A stretch of 64,000 nucleotides of DNA, from positions 1-64,000 of the forward strand of contig JAUIBW010000007.1 of the NCBI GenBank assembly GCA_030427585.1. The letters run 5' to 3'. This document shows, in pieces, positions 25,125 to 33,415 of the stretch. Numbering within the stretch: position 1 is the stretch's first letter; each line of letters starts with the position of its first letter. A model generated the notes under the pieces. That model was given only the letters and a program-made list of their open reading frames with translations. It did not search any database and was not told the DNA's origin. The position numbers and the translations under genes are program-made. The DNA is from Bacteroidia bacterium. GTDB taxonomy: Bacteria > Bacteroidota > Bacteroidia > Flavobacteriales > Flavobacteriaceae.

Positions 25125-25349
25125 TTAGTCAAAGTCTTTGGTGAAGAAATCTTTTGGAGATATTTCAAAATATTGACAGATTTTAAAAAGTGTTGTAAAA
25201 GAAATATCTCGTTTGCCTTGTTCGATTCTTCCAAAGTGAATTCCGGTATCATTAAGCGCATCTTCTTGGGTCAAATCTTTTTTTGACCTCAATTCTTTTA
25301 CACGTTTAGCTAACAAATTAAGTAGCTCTTTTTTATCACATTCTTCCAC
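25125..25349 (-). CDS. XRE-type HTH regulator, cassette 2
   Basis: A 74-aa single-domain helix-turn-helix protein: LAKRVKELRSKKDLTQEDALNDTGIHFGRIEQGKRDISFTTLFKICQYFEISPKDFF. It is divergent from microproteins A2 and B2, matching cassette 1 at 19562-20340, although the two regulators differ widely in sequence. Only 84 bases lie between the regulator and A2 starts, and an 18-base perfect palindrome sits in that gap. It has no sensor domain, so any signal must come through another protein, perhaps the microproteins. Confidence 0.85.
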   Translation of the reverse strand: MEECDKKELLNLLAKRVKELRSKKDLTQEDALNDTGIHFGRIEQGKRDISFTTLFKICQYFEISPKDFFTKDFD

Positions 25350-25382
25350 AACGGAAAATTCAGCTTAATAAAACACAAATTC

Positions 25383-25400
25383 AATTACCGATCGGTAATT
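25383..25400. promoter_or_regulatory. Perfect palindromic operator, cassette 2
   Basis: AATTACCGATCGGTAATT is a perfect 18-base palindrome between the divergent regulator and microprotein A2. It overlaps where the -33 element of the A2 promoter should be. It is the obvious binding site for the adjacent XRE protein. Confidence 0.6.
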
Positions 25401-25406
25401 TTTTAC

Positions 25407-25414
25407 TATATTTG
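25407..25414 (+). promoter_or_regulatory. -7 box of microprotein operon 2
   Basis: TATATTTG matches the Bacteroidota -7 consensus TAnnTTTG exactly, 20 bases before the ATG of A2. The palindrome at 25383-25400 covers the position expected for -33. Confidence 0.5.
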
Positions 25415-25433
25415 TTGTATCAGATGATTATGT

Positions 25434-25583
25434 ATGACCCAAGAAGAGTTATATCAATATATGTTAGCCTATCAAGAGGAGCATCAGTTTTGTAAAAAAG
25501 AACAAAGCAATTTTATTGCTATGCTAGAAGCACTTAAGCCTGACAACACTGATACAACATCAACAGAGTTTCCGAGTTCGTAA
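25434..25583 (+). CDS. Microprotein A2
   Basis: A 49-aa protein absent from the ORF track: MTQEELYQYMLAYQEEHQF then CKKEQSNFIAMLEALKPD and a short serine/threonine tail. It matches the first module of microprotein A1 at 27 of 37 positions with no gaps, including the conserved MT-EELY, YMLAYQ, QSNFIA and LKPD blocks. It is a single module where A1 has two. It lies opposite an XRE regulator and 68 bases before microprotein B2. Function unknown. Confidence 0.78.
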   Translation: MTQEELYQYMLAYQEEHQFCKKEQSNFIAMLEALKPDNTDTTSTEFPSS

Positions 25584-25651
25584 GCCTATACATTTTTATC
25601 GATATATAAAAGATACTTAATCAATATAGTTGTTAACCAAAATCAATATAT

Positions 25652-25795
25652 ATGACAGAGAAAAAACTTTATGAACGCCTTATGCTTCACAAAAGTAAGC
25701 ATGGTGTTACCCAAGAAACACAACAACATTATTTGTGGGCATTAGAAACTTTACAAAAAACCAATGCGGCCCGAAAATCTAATCAGAAATTTTAA
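25652..25795 (+). CDS. Microprotein B2
   Basis: A 47-aa protein absent from the ORF track: MTEKKLYERLMLHKSKHGVT then QETQQHYLWALETLQ and a basic tail. The first 11 residues are identical to B1 and 25 of the first 36 match. Like B1 it is basic, helical and without signal peptide. It follows A2 with a 68-base gap and is closed by a strong hairpin at 25801-25831. Function unknown. Confidence 0.75.
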   Translation: MTEKKLYERLMLHKSKHGVTQETQQHYLWALETLQKTNAARKSNQKF

Positions 25796-25800
25796 CCTAC

Positions 25801-25831
25801 AAAGAACCCGTATATTAAATACGGGTTCTTT
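25801..25831. terminator. Bidirectional terminator after cassette 2
   Basis: Arms AAAGAACCCGTAT and ATACGGGTTCTTT around ATTAA, between the plus-strand microprotein operon and the convergent lipoprotein gene, whose stop codon touches the second arm. The T-run is short. Confidence 0.65.
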
Positions 25832-26330
25832 ACTTTGGTAAGTAACTAGTTTCCTGATGTTTTTTTGAATAAATAAATTTTAGGGTAGTTTCATATCCTA
25901 AATCAGGATCATCATACTCAATGGTAATTACTAAATCTCCATTTTTAACAGTTACATAAGATGTATTAAATAATAAGATTTCACTCTTATCATACATAAA
26001 ATAAAACTTACCATCTGACTCTTTTTTCCAACTCCCATGAGTATCTTCTGTATCCTTTATACATTCTCCTCCTGTTCCAAAATCATTATAATAATTTTTC
26101 TCAATAAATCTACCATTTTTTAACACTTCCAAAGTTGTCATTTTTTCACAAGAGGAAAGCGGGAATTCTTCTAATGGCGCATTTTCTTCTTCATTACTAA
26201 ACTCTTGCTTCAATTGCCATATGCCAACTATCATAATCTTCGAGGCATTAGAATCTCCTTTTCTACAAGAATACATCCCAAAAAGTATCAAGACCAAAAA
26301 CGTAGCATAAGCTGGTAAAAGTCTCTTCAT
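25830..26330 (-). CDS. Lipocalin-like lipoprotein
   Basis: A 166-aa lipoprotein from MKRLLPAYATFLVLILFGMYSCRKGD. The mature part has the features of small lipocalin-like Bacteroidota lipoproteins: IMIVGIWQLKQEF at the start, an extended beta pattern (MTTLEVLKNGRFIEKNYY), and HGSWKKESDGKFYFMYDKSEILLF, ending in KFIYSKK. Two cysteines (SSCEKM, GGECIK) could bond. It probably binds a small hydrophobic ligand or serves structurally, but the ligand is unknown. It is convergent with microprotein cassette 2 and stands alone. Confidence 0.65.
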   Translation of the reverse strand: MKRLLPAYATFLVLILFGMYSCRKGDSNASKIMIVGIWQLKQEFSNEEENAPLEEFPLSSCEKMTTLEVLKNGRFIEKNYYNDFGTGGECIKDTEDTHGSWKKESDGKFYFMYDKSEILLFNTSYVTVKNGDLVITIEYDDPDLGYETTLKFIYSKKHQETSYLPK

Positions 26331-26647
26331 ATGTTGTATTTCCAATTACAGCTACAAAAATCAGAAAAATACTTCTAATTAACAAATGATTAACGTTAAA
26401 ATGGGTATTTTATCGACTATAATAGCTTTTTATCGATATTTATTAGTCTCATCAACTCATCATAACTTACAGTTGTAATTAAAATTAATGGTTATTTGCA
26501 AAAATCTTCTTAAATAAAAACTATCCCTGAAAACTGTGTAGTACGGGTATTGTATTGCATCTACTTTAACCCATTCAAATACCATTTATTTTAATAGTGG
26601 TTTGATAATGTTTCATTTTATAGGTCTTTATGCCAAAAATTAAATTC
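26331..26647. other. Intergenic, divergent promoters
   Basis: About 317 AT-rich bases between two divergent lipoprotein genes. I see no ORF, repeat or strong palindrome; the promoters of both genes must be here. Confidence 0.4.
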
Positions 26648-27364
26648 ATGACAAAAAAAATTTTAAAAACAATTACTGTACTAATGATGGCTATTTTTAT
26701 TAGCTGTGAAAATGATGATAACCCCTCTGATTTCTCTGGAGATAAATTAGAGAATGTATCTTCGGAAACTTTATCAAAAGAAGAACTTCAAAATAGCAAT
26801 AATATAGTTACTGTAGCTAATAAATCTTCAGGCTTGTGGAGAGTACTATCGTATAAAGGCTCTGTTACCATACAAAATGGAAATACTATTCCACACACAG
26901 GAACCATTATAACCACAGAAGGTTATCATCCTGGTTTCTTATTCTGGAATGTTAAAGGAGGTTTTAGGATCACAGGTTCGGAATATCAACAAAAGGTAGA
27001 CATCAAAAGGGTAAACAAAAATGCAGGAGTTATTGAATATTATTATTTAAAAGGTGATCACGTTTTAAAAGCTATAAAAAAGTATATTGAAATTCCACCA
27101 CTTGTATTACCTTGTCCCACTTCTGATCTAACTCAAGTAAGAGCATTTCATCTGGGTGCTAGAAGGCCATCTGTTGTAAGTGCTATGAATTATACCATTG
27201 ACTATACTTTTAAATGGGAAGTTATTAATAATAATAGTACCAAAAGATATACAAATATTCATTTTGTAAATCTTAGCCAAGGAGAGTCAAAAGTAACACT
27301 TACCGTACTAAATGAGGGATGTCCTGTTCTAACAAATACACAATATTACTACTCTGAATTTTGA
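26648..27364 (+). CDS. Hypothetical lipoprotein
   Basis: A 238-aa protein from MTKKILKTITVLMMAIFISCENDD; an ATG six codons earlier is possible. The lipobox is FISCEND. A polar linker follows, then a beta-rich region with many glycines and aromatic residues (TIQNGNTIPHTGTIITTEGYHPGFLFWNVKGGF), and a last segment with two cysteines (LPCPTSD and EGCPVL). I do not recognise a domain. It is a lone gene divergent from the lipocalin-like lipoprotein. Confidence 0.65.
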   Translation: MTKKILKTITVLMMAIFISCENDDNPSDFSGDKLENVSSETLSKEELQNSNNIVTVANKSSGLWRVLSYKGSVTIQNGNTIPHTGTIITTEGYHPGFLFWNVKGGFRITGSEYQQKVDIKRVNKNAGVIEYYYLKGDHVLKAIKKYIEIPPLVLPCPTSDLTQVRAFHLGARRPSVVSAMNYTIDYTFKWEVINNNSTKRYTNIHFVNLSQGESKVTLTVLNEGCPVLTNTQYYYSEF

Positions 27365-27484
27365 TCGTTCTATCCAGTAAAAATTCTTTAAAACTCACTA
27401 GATATCGTACCACAAGTCATATAAGATAGTTATAAAATTCCCCCGGCATTAAAAATGTTGGAGTTTTATAGTATTAAAAAACAT

Positions 27485-27880
27485 TTATTTTACCAATACT
27501 CCCAATTGATCCATTACTGGTAAATTCTGAAAAGCGTTTTCGTTTATCGTATGTTTTCTAAACACGTATTTTTTATCGTACATTTTACTTTCTGCAAAGA
27601 AAGTGACAACAAATTCATTATTCATCCCCAGTAATTCTTCCTGAAGCATTTCGATTTTGGCAGAAGATTTTGCTTCCATAGTTCCTATACCATGACGTAG
27701 TAATGAAGTTTTTCGATCTCCATCATATCCTTTGGTCACAACTAGAACCATCTCTATTGCGGCCTCACGATCATTAATAATATAGGAGTTCCAATGTTGG
27801 GCAAGAAATTCTTCGTCCCATTCTTTGATCACTGCAATATAAACACCTTCCACAATGGGTATTTCAATATCTTTCTTCAT
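27485..27880 (-). CDS. Conserved hypothetical protein next to pheS
   Basis: A 131-aa soluble protein without signal or membrane segment: VEGVYIAVIKEWDEEFLAQHWNSYIINDREAAIEMVLVVTKGYDGDRKTSLLRHGIG and so on. The pattern alternates strand and helix and contains no obvious catalytic residues. It begins eight bases after pheS on the same strand, so it is co-transcribed with the synthetase gene. I have an impression that it is a conserved Flavobacteriia companion of pheS but cannot name a family. Confidence 0.72.
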   Translation of the reverse strand: MKKDIEIPIVEGVYIAVIKEWDEEFLAQHWNSYIINDREAAIEMVLVVTKGYDGDRKTSLLRHGIGTMEAKSSAKIEMLQEELLGMNNEFVVTFFAESKMYDKKYVFRKHTINENAFQNLPVMDQLGVLVK

Positions 27881-27888
27881 GTTGTACC

Positions 27889-28911
27889 CTATAGTGAAGA
27901 TTTAAATTGTTCTAAGAAACGCACATCATTTTCACTAAGCATTCTAATATCAGATACTCCATATAATAAGAGTGCAATACGATCGATTCCCATCCCAAAT
28001 GCAAAACCACTATACTCCTGAGGGTCTATATTACAGTTTTTAAGCACATTAGGATCCACCATTCCGCAGCCCATAATTTCTAACCAACCTGTTCCTTTGG
28101 TCATTTTATAATCGGTTTCTGTTTCTAATCCCCAATATACATCTACTTCTGCACTAGGCTCGGTAAACGGGAAATACGATGGGCGCAATCTAATTCTTGA
28201 TTTACCAAACATCTCTGTAGTAAAGTATTGAAGTGTTTGCTTTAAATCGGCAAAAGACACATCTTTATCAATATACAATCCTTCTACCTGGTGAAAAAAG
28301 CAATGTGACCGTGCAGAAATAGCTTCATTACGATATACCCTTCCTGGAGAAATCGTACGAATTGGCGGTTTATTATTTTCCATATATCGTACTTGAACCG
28401 ATGAGGTATGAGTACGTAACAGAATATCAGGGTCTGTTTGAATAAAAAACGTATCCTGCATATCTCTTGCCGGGTGATATTCTGGTAAATTAAGTGCTGT
28501 AAAGTTATGCCAGTCATCTTCTATCTCTGGGCCTTCGCTTACATTAAATCCTATACGGGAGAAAATATCGATAATTTGATTTTTTACCAAAGAAATAGGG
28601 TGTCTGGATCCTAAAGCAATAGGCTCTGCTGGTCTTGTAAGGTCACCGTAAAGTCCTTTTTCTTCGTCTTTGGATTCTAATTCATCTTTTAAAGATTTTA
28701 CCTTTCCTTCTGCTGCTACTTTAAGAGCATTAATAGCTTGTCCAAATTCTTTTTTCTGATCATTAGCTACATTTCTGAACTCTGCAAAGAATTCATTGAT
28801 CAATCCTTTTTTACCCGAAAATTTAATTCGAAATGCCTCAACATCTTCTTTAGTTTTAGCTTTAAAACTATCAACTTCTTCTATATACTCTTTAATCTTA
28901 TCAATCATCAC
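27889..28911 (-). CDS. pheS: Phenylalanine-tRNA ligase alpha subunit
   Basis: Alpha subunit of the class II synthetase that charges tRNA-Phe. Length 340 aa is standard. An N-terminal coiled coil (about 1-85) binds tRNA. Catalytic core segments include GSRHPISLVKNQIIDIFSRIGF, the class II motif 2 region in RTHTSSVQVRYME and GRVYRNEAISARSH, and motif 3 in GFAFGMGIDRIALLLYG. MMIDKIKE or MIDKIKE may be the exact start. The beta subunit is not adjacent, which is usual in Bacteroidota. Confidence 0.96.
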   Translation of the reverse strand: MMIDKIKEYIEEVDSFKAKTKEDVEAFRIKFSGKKGLINEFFAEFRNVANDQKKEFGQAINALKVAAEGKVKSLKDELESKDEEKGLYGDLTRPAEPIALGSRHPISLVKNQIIDIFSRIGFNVSEGPEIEDDWHNFTALNLPEYHPARDMQDTFFIQTDPDILLRTHTSSVQVRYMENNKPPIRTISPGRVYRNEAISARSHCFFHQVEGLYIDKDVSFADLKQTLQYFTTEMFGKSRIRLRPSYFPFTEPSAEVDVYWGLETETDYKMTKGTGWLEIMGCGMVDPNVLKNCNIDPQEYSGFAFGMGIDRIALLLYGVSDIRMLSENDVRFLEQFKSSL

Positions 28912-29087
28912 TATTTTCTTAATAGAACGGCAAATTTACGCAATTTAGGTTATATAGAATAGTACATTTATATTCTTAATTTCATTTCGTACTGATCAAT
29001 TATGTTTTCGACATGTATCGAGTTCAAATAGGTTATTTTCCGTAAATCGTGATGTTGATATCTTATTTTGTTCTCGATACTATATGA

Positions 29088-29444
29088 TTATGCAATATAT
29101 TTACTTACCAAAAAATAACTTACAATAGCTTCTTTCATCAAAACAGATTGTTCACCTGCTTTAAGATTTGGTAATTGTTCTTTAATCTTATAATGCGGCC
29201 AGCCTTCATCATCATAATAATCAAATTCATAATAACCATAAGGTTCTAAGAGTCGACATATAGCAATATGCATTAAGTCTAATTTTTCTTCTTTTTTAAA
29301 CCTTCTATGCAACTGACCCAATTCTTGTATTCCTATTAGATATATAATCCCATCGAGATCTAAATCTTCTCCATCTGCAAACTGATCCGACAGTTTTTTT
29401 ACCAGATTTTCCCAACGTTCTTTTAATTTTTCGTCTCTTGCCAT
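29088..29444 (-). CDS. Conserved hypothetical acidic protein
   Basis: A 118-aa soluble protein starting MARDEKLKERWENLVKKLSDQFADGEDLDLDGIIYLIGIQELGQLHRRFKKEEKLDLMHIAICRLL. The rest is helical and ends in EAIVSYFLVSKYIA. The regular helices and the aromatic segment EPYGYYEFDYYDDEGWPHYK resemble a conserved Flavobacteriia protein of unknown role. No signal peptide or catalytic motif. It stands alone. Confidence 0.7.
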   Translation of the reverse strand: MARDEKLKERWENLVKKLSDQFADGEDLDLDGIIYLIGIQELGQLHRRFKKEEKLDLMHIAICRLLEPYGYYEFDYYDDEGWPHYKIKEQLPNLKAGEQSVLMKEAIVSYFLVSKYIA

Positions 29445-29637
29445 TGTCTTTACTTAATTATAGTTTTCAAATCAACTTTTAGATACGTAATAAGAGTTCA
29501 CTTTTAGCAAGATAAGTTAGGCTAATAGTCGAATATTACCAATCTTAATTTTACCAGTTGAATCTTAATTAAAAAGTTAAGCGCTACAAAAGTAACGCTT
29601 AACCAAAAAAACTAACAATAAATAAAGGGGAATAATG

Positions 29638-30771
29638 TTATAATTCCCATAGAACGCCTATTCCTGCATATTGATTTCTATAATTTCTGAAAGAACGGGC
29701 GTCTATATCTGTATAATTTGTACTTCTCACCCTAGAATATAATGTTGCAGTTAATGAAAACCCGTTTCCTATTTGATGTGAAGCGTTAAGATGAAAATTT
29801 GCATATTGATATTTAAGATTTTCTCCTATCGCCATTTCGGTATTTCTGGCTTCAATTTCTTTGTATTTTCTGGTAATAAAAGATAGAGAGGTTCGTACTT
29901 TGGTTACTTTATTTTTATACTTCATATTGATTCCAGGACCAAACTGATTAAATCCAGAACGCCCGGTAGAATTATCAATCCTTGCGTAATACACAAAATT
30001 GGGCTTTATTTTAAATTTTTCACTAAACGGTAATTCATAAAACAAACTTCCTTTTATATAGTCCCAATCTCTTTTGCCGTCGGTATCAATTTCGCTAGCA
30101 TTAAAAGTATCATACTTTCTTTTCTTGAAATATATATTCATTCCTAGTTTATGTTCTAACCGATTTACGGTAAAGGATTGATCACTGTAGAATTGAATTC
30201 CAAACTCATCAAATTGTAGATCTCTTACTCCAAAAGCATCAAAATTTTTGAAGTTATAAAATCCTTCTAATATCATTTCATTAGCATTAAAAGGTATGAT
30301 TTTTATTCCCGCAGTGGCTCCATAGTTTGTATATCCTAGTGGATTAATCAACACATCCTGATCCCCACCCAAACCTTCTCTATTCATTCGCTTAAATCTA
30401 ACTTCGGCCAAAAAAGTAGTTTTTTTAGTAAATCTGTGATCATATTTTGCTCTTGTATCCAAGCTCCAATAACTATCATCAAAATTTTCATAGAATATTC
30501 TTGAAAAAGGATTTAAAAACAATCTCACTCGATTTTTTTCCCATTTATATCGATATTTATAATTAATTGAGAAATCCTGATAAATACTGCTTGATATCAA
30601 ATCCTCTTTTGTAAGTACACTATCATTCACTCTTACTTCTTTAGGGCTTTTAAAATAGTTATATTCATATCCTCCCTGCGTTTCGATATCAAAAGTGTTT
30701 TTACTCTGTGAAAAGCCAATAGTGTATATAAATAAGATGAATGTAGTACGTATTATATTTCTCTTTTCCAT
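29638..30771 (-). CDS. Outer-membrane beta-barrel protein
   Basis: A 377-aa protein from MEKRNIIRTTFILFIYTIGFSQS (signal peptide). The ORF track begins at a TTG overlapping the upstream stop; the internal ATG gives a better signal peptide. The mature part consists of alternating amphipathic strands (YDHRFTKKTTFLAEVRFKRMN, KVRTSLSFITRKYKE, GNGFSLTATLYSRVR) and ends in YAGIGVLWEL, typical of an outer-membrane porin-like barrel. It is the last gene of an operon with an ATP-grasp ligase and a 7TM transglutaminase, so it may export or display whatever they make; that is inference. Confidence 0.75.
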   Translation of the reverse strand: MEKRNIIRTTFILFIYTIGFSQSKNTFDIETQGGYEYNYFKSPKEVRVNDSVLTKEDLISSSIYQDFSINYKYRYKWEKNRVRLFLNPFSRIFYENFDDSYWSLDTRAKYDHRFTKKTTFLAEVRFKRMNREGLGGDQDVLINPLGYTNYGATAGIKIIPFNANEMILEGFYNFKNFDAFGVRDLQFDEFGIQFYSDQSFTVNRLEHKLGMNIYFKKRKYDTFNASEIDTDGKRDWDYIKGSLFYELPFSEKFKIKPNFVYYARIDNSTGRSGFNQFGPGINMKYKNKVTKVRTSLSFITRKYKEIEARNTEMAIGENLKYQYANFHLNASHQIGNGFSLTATLYSRVRSTNYTDIDARSFRNYRNQYAGIGVLWEL

Positions 30772-30803
30772 TACAATTTTTCTTCTTTTGTTTAATGTGT
30801 TAT

Positions 30804-31682
30804 TCAAATAGCTTGTTTTATTACTTCTTTTAACCCGGTTTTATTTACTAGCTGAATCCCAAGACCAGGTCGAACATTGATTTCCATAATTTGCGGACCC
30901 TTATTTTTATCAATCACAATATCAATCCCCAGATAGTTTAGTGGAAATGCCTTAGCCGTTGCTACAGATATTTCCAAAATCTCTTTCCAATACGGTATGG
31001 GGGTACCATTAACCAAAAATGTACTATCTGGATGATGATTGCTATATTCTTTGCCATCGTATACTTCTAATAACCTTCCTTCTTTCATGTCGATACCTAT
31101 ACCTACTCCATTTTGATGAAGATTGGCTTTACCATCAGACCTATCTGTGGGCATTCTTAACATTCCCATTAATGGGGTTTTATTAAGTGTTATAATTCTA
31201 AAATCGGGTACTCCCTGCGGATATATTTCATAAAAAAAAGGATGTGGCTCTATGCATTCTTCGATAAGTACCCTGTCGTGAGAACCTAAGGAAAAGAATC
31301 CCATAATAATAGATGCCATATGCTGAAATACTTCTCGATCGGTAATCATCTCACCATTACATGTCCAATTACCTTTTTTATTCTTTTTAAGAATTTTAAT
31401 TCCACCACCCCCACAACCATTTGCTGGTTTTATTGCTACAGAAGAATAATGTTTACAGGATTTCCAAGCTTCTTTAATATCACTATTATATTCGATTACT
31501 GCATAGGTTTCTGCGCAAGGGATATGGTATTGATGTAATATTTCTTTAGTAAGCACTTTATCATCTGCTAAAGGATAATGTCTCTTCGGATTATTGGGAT
31601 AAATGAGTTTTATATTTCTTTCATTCAAACCAATTACGCCAGATGCTACAGTTGATTTCTTGTTGAAAATTATTGAGAACAT
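30804..31682 (-). CDS. ATP-grasp alpha-L-glutamate ligase-like protein
   Basis: A 292-aa ATP-grasp enzyme of the RimK-related alpha-L-glutamate ligase-like group (TIGR02291), which joins an amino acid or peptide to an acceptor carboxylate with ATP. The glycine-rich loop is PANGCGGGGIKIL (about 98-110) and metal and ATP ligands lie in NYLGIDIVIDKNKGPQIMEINVRPG. The segment GLNERNIKLIYPNNPKRHYPLADDKVLTKEIL is typical of the group. It stands between a 7TM transglutaminase gene and an outer-membrane gene, and the first pair is a known conserved neighbourhood. Acceptor and donor are unknown. Confidence 0.88.
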   Translation of the reverse strand: MFSIIFNKKSTVASGVIGLNERNIKLIYPNNPKRHYPLADDKVLTKEILHQYHIPCAETYAVIEYNSDIKEAWKSCKHYSSVAIKPANGCGGGGIKILKKNKKGNWTCNGEMITDREVFQHMASIIMGFFSLGSHDRVLIEECIEPHPFFYEIYPQGVPDFRIITLNKTPLMGMLRMPTDRSDGKANLHQNGVGIGIDMKEGRLLEVYDGKEYSNHHPDSTFLVNGTPIPYWKEILEISVATAKAFPLNYLGIDIVIDKNKGPQIMEINVRPGLGIQLVNKTGLKEVIKQAI

Positions 31683-31764
31683 ATGTGTATTTTTTAGTAT
31701 TATCTTTTTGTATGCTATAGAAACAGGTGAGTGTTTATATACCCTACCAAAAAAAGATGTTTTT

Positions 31765-33342
31765 TTATTTTTCTGCTTTCAAAAGAGGCTTGAACCTAAA
31801 TAATTCTACCCATCGTATCCCAATATATCTCCCTAATGAAGTGGACAATGCTATTATTAAAAGAGCTACCTCAGGAAATAAAACCAGTACAGATGGTAAC
31901 CATGACCATGATAGTATGAGATAAGAAATTGATGTAGCTATTAATGTTTGAAACAATTTATCTATAGCTTTTATGTATCCATCTTCAAGAGTAGAACGTG
32001 AAAAGCGTTCTGCCGAAATAGTAAGAATAATAATAGGGAAGAATGTTAATTTGGTAAGCCATTCTATATTATTTTTAACTCCAAAATGTGTTGCCAAAAG
32101 GATCACAGATACCATTGTGGTAAGTGAAATTACCACTTTTGGAGTGTACAACAACCCTAGTTTATCAAAAGGGTATGATATTAATCCAATAAACATAATA
32201 AGTCCCACAAAAATTGCAATTCCAGAGATAAAACCTGTATGTAACAAAGAAAAGGCTATCAATACAGGCAGAAATACTCCAAAAGTTTTTAATCCAACAA
32301 TATTTCTTAAAAAAGCTACCAAAAATCCCCCAATAGGCAGTAATAATAAGAGATGTAGAGCTCCTGTTGGTATTACGTTTTTATCGATCAAATGCCAAAG
32401 AGAAAAGCCCGGTAGATTATAAATTTCTTCAGAATTCATTTTTAAGAAAGAAATATGATGTACTTGCTCCATCTTATAGGTATAATCAAACTGAATGCCT
32501 GCAGTATGAGTAATTAAGGATTTATCCCCCCGATACAGCTCTAAATAATTGGCAGGTAAAAACCCAAAATGATTATTTAATGCATCAAAAGGAACCCATG
32601 TTTCATTAATCAATACTTCTACCCAGGCATGTGATGTTCTTTTATCCGTATTTTCTACAATAATCCCACCTTTTATTCTTGCAGGATATCCTAAATTTCT
32701 ACTTAATGCTACAAATAATCTGCTTTTTCCATTGCAAGAGGCTCTATTCTGTTCGATTGTAGTTACCGCATCTGTAAGCGTAATGATTGGTGCCGAAGGA
32801 ATAGCATATACATACTCAAAAATATTTTTGATTACTTCTCTATCATTTTTAGTGTTTTGTCTGAGTTGAGTCGCTAATTCATTGATAATTTCATTATCAG
32901 ATTGGATATCTTCTGTAGGTTTAAGGTATTTTCGATACTTGCCTGATGCAATATTAAAAACTTTTGGGATTCTAAAATGTTTATCTTTTCCTTCAAAAAC
33001 AAATTCATAATCTACAGAATGATATGTATTTCTCTCTACAGTGTTCCAAATTGCTCTTATATTTTCGTCAATTTCTTTTTTCTTGACAAAAGACAGAGTA
33101 CTGTCGTTTTTGATATTTTCATTAGAAATTCTTTGTCTTGAGTTGCTACTGGGGGTATATGTTTTTAATGAAGTGTTTTTATCTTCTGACTTAAAAAAGA
33201 ACTTATAGTTTACTTTATAAACTTTTTCAGGATTAAAATTATCATAGTTATCGAGAATTGGTTTTATTTTTAGTCCTATTGCGATTATGGCAATTATTGA
33301 AATTATAGTTAATGCTATTTTAAGATTTGTTTTCGAATTCAT
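31765..33342 (-). CDS. 7TM transglutaminase-like membrane protein
   Basis: A 525-aa inner-membrane protein. After an N-terminal helix (8-28) comes an extracytoplasmic part (about 40-140, family name inactive transglutaminase), a transglutaminase-like core (150-265) and seven C-terminal transmembrane helices (about 315-515). The core holds Cys203 (RASCNGKSRLF), His238 (TSHAWVEV) and Asp253 (VPFDALN), an apparently complete Cys-His-Asp triad although the family's Pfam name calls it inactive. It is upstream of the ATP-grasp ligase on the same strand, an arrangement conserved across bacteria and proposed in the comparative-genomics literature to make or modify peptides. Confidence 0.85.
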   Translation of the reverse strand: MNSKTNLKIALTIISIIAIIAIGLKIKPILDNYDNFNPEKVYKVNYKFFFKSEDKNTSLKTYTPSSNSRQRISNENIKNDSTLSFVKKKEIDENIRAIWNTVERNTYHSVDYEFVFEGKDKHFRIPKVFNIASGKYRKYLKPTEDIQSDNEIINELATQLRQNTKNDREVIKNIFEYVYAIPSAPIITLTDAVTTIEQNRASCNGKSRLFVALSRNLGYPARIKGGIIVENTDKRTSHAWVEVLINETWVPFDALNNHFGFLPANYLELYRGDKSLITHTAGIQFDYTYKMEQVHHISFLKMNSEEIYNLPGFSLWHLIDKNVIPTGALHLLLLLPIGGFLVAFLRNIVGLKTFGVFLPVLIAFSLLHTGFISGIAIFVGLIMFIGLISYPFDKLGLLYTPKVVISLTTMVSVILLATHFGVKNNIEWLTKLTFFPIIILTISAERFSRSTLEDGYIKAIDKLFQTLIATSISYLILSWSWLPSVLVLFPEVALLIIALSTSLGRYIGIRWVELFRFKPLLKAEK

Positions 33343-33415
33343 AATCAGCTATTTTTGGATTAATAACAGGTAGGAACCATTTCACCCTACCTCAAATTGA
33401 AAAAATTCCTTTTTT

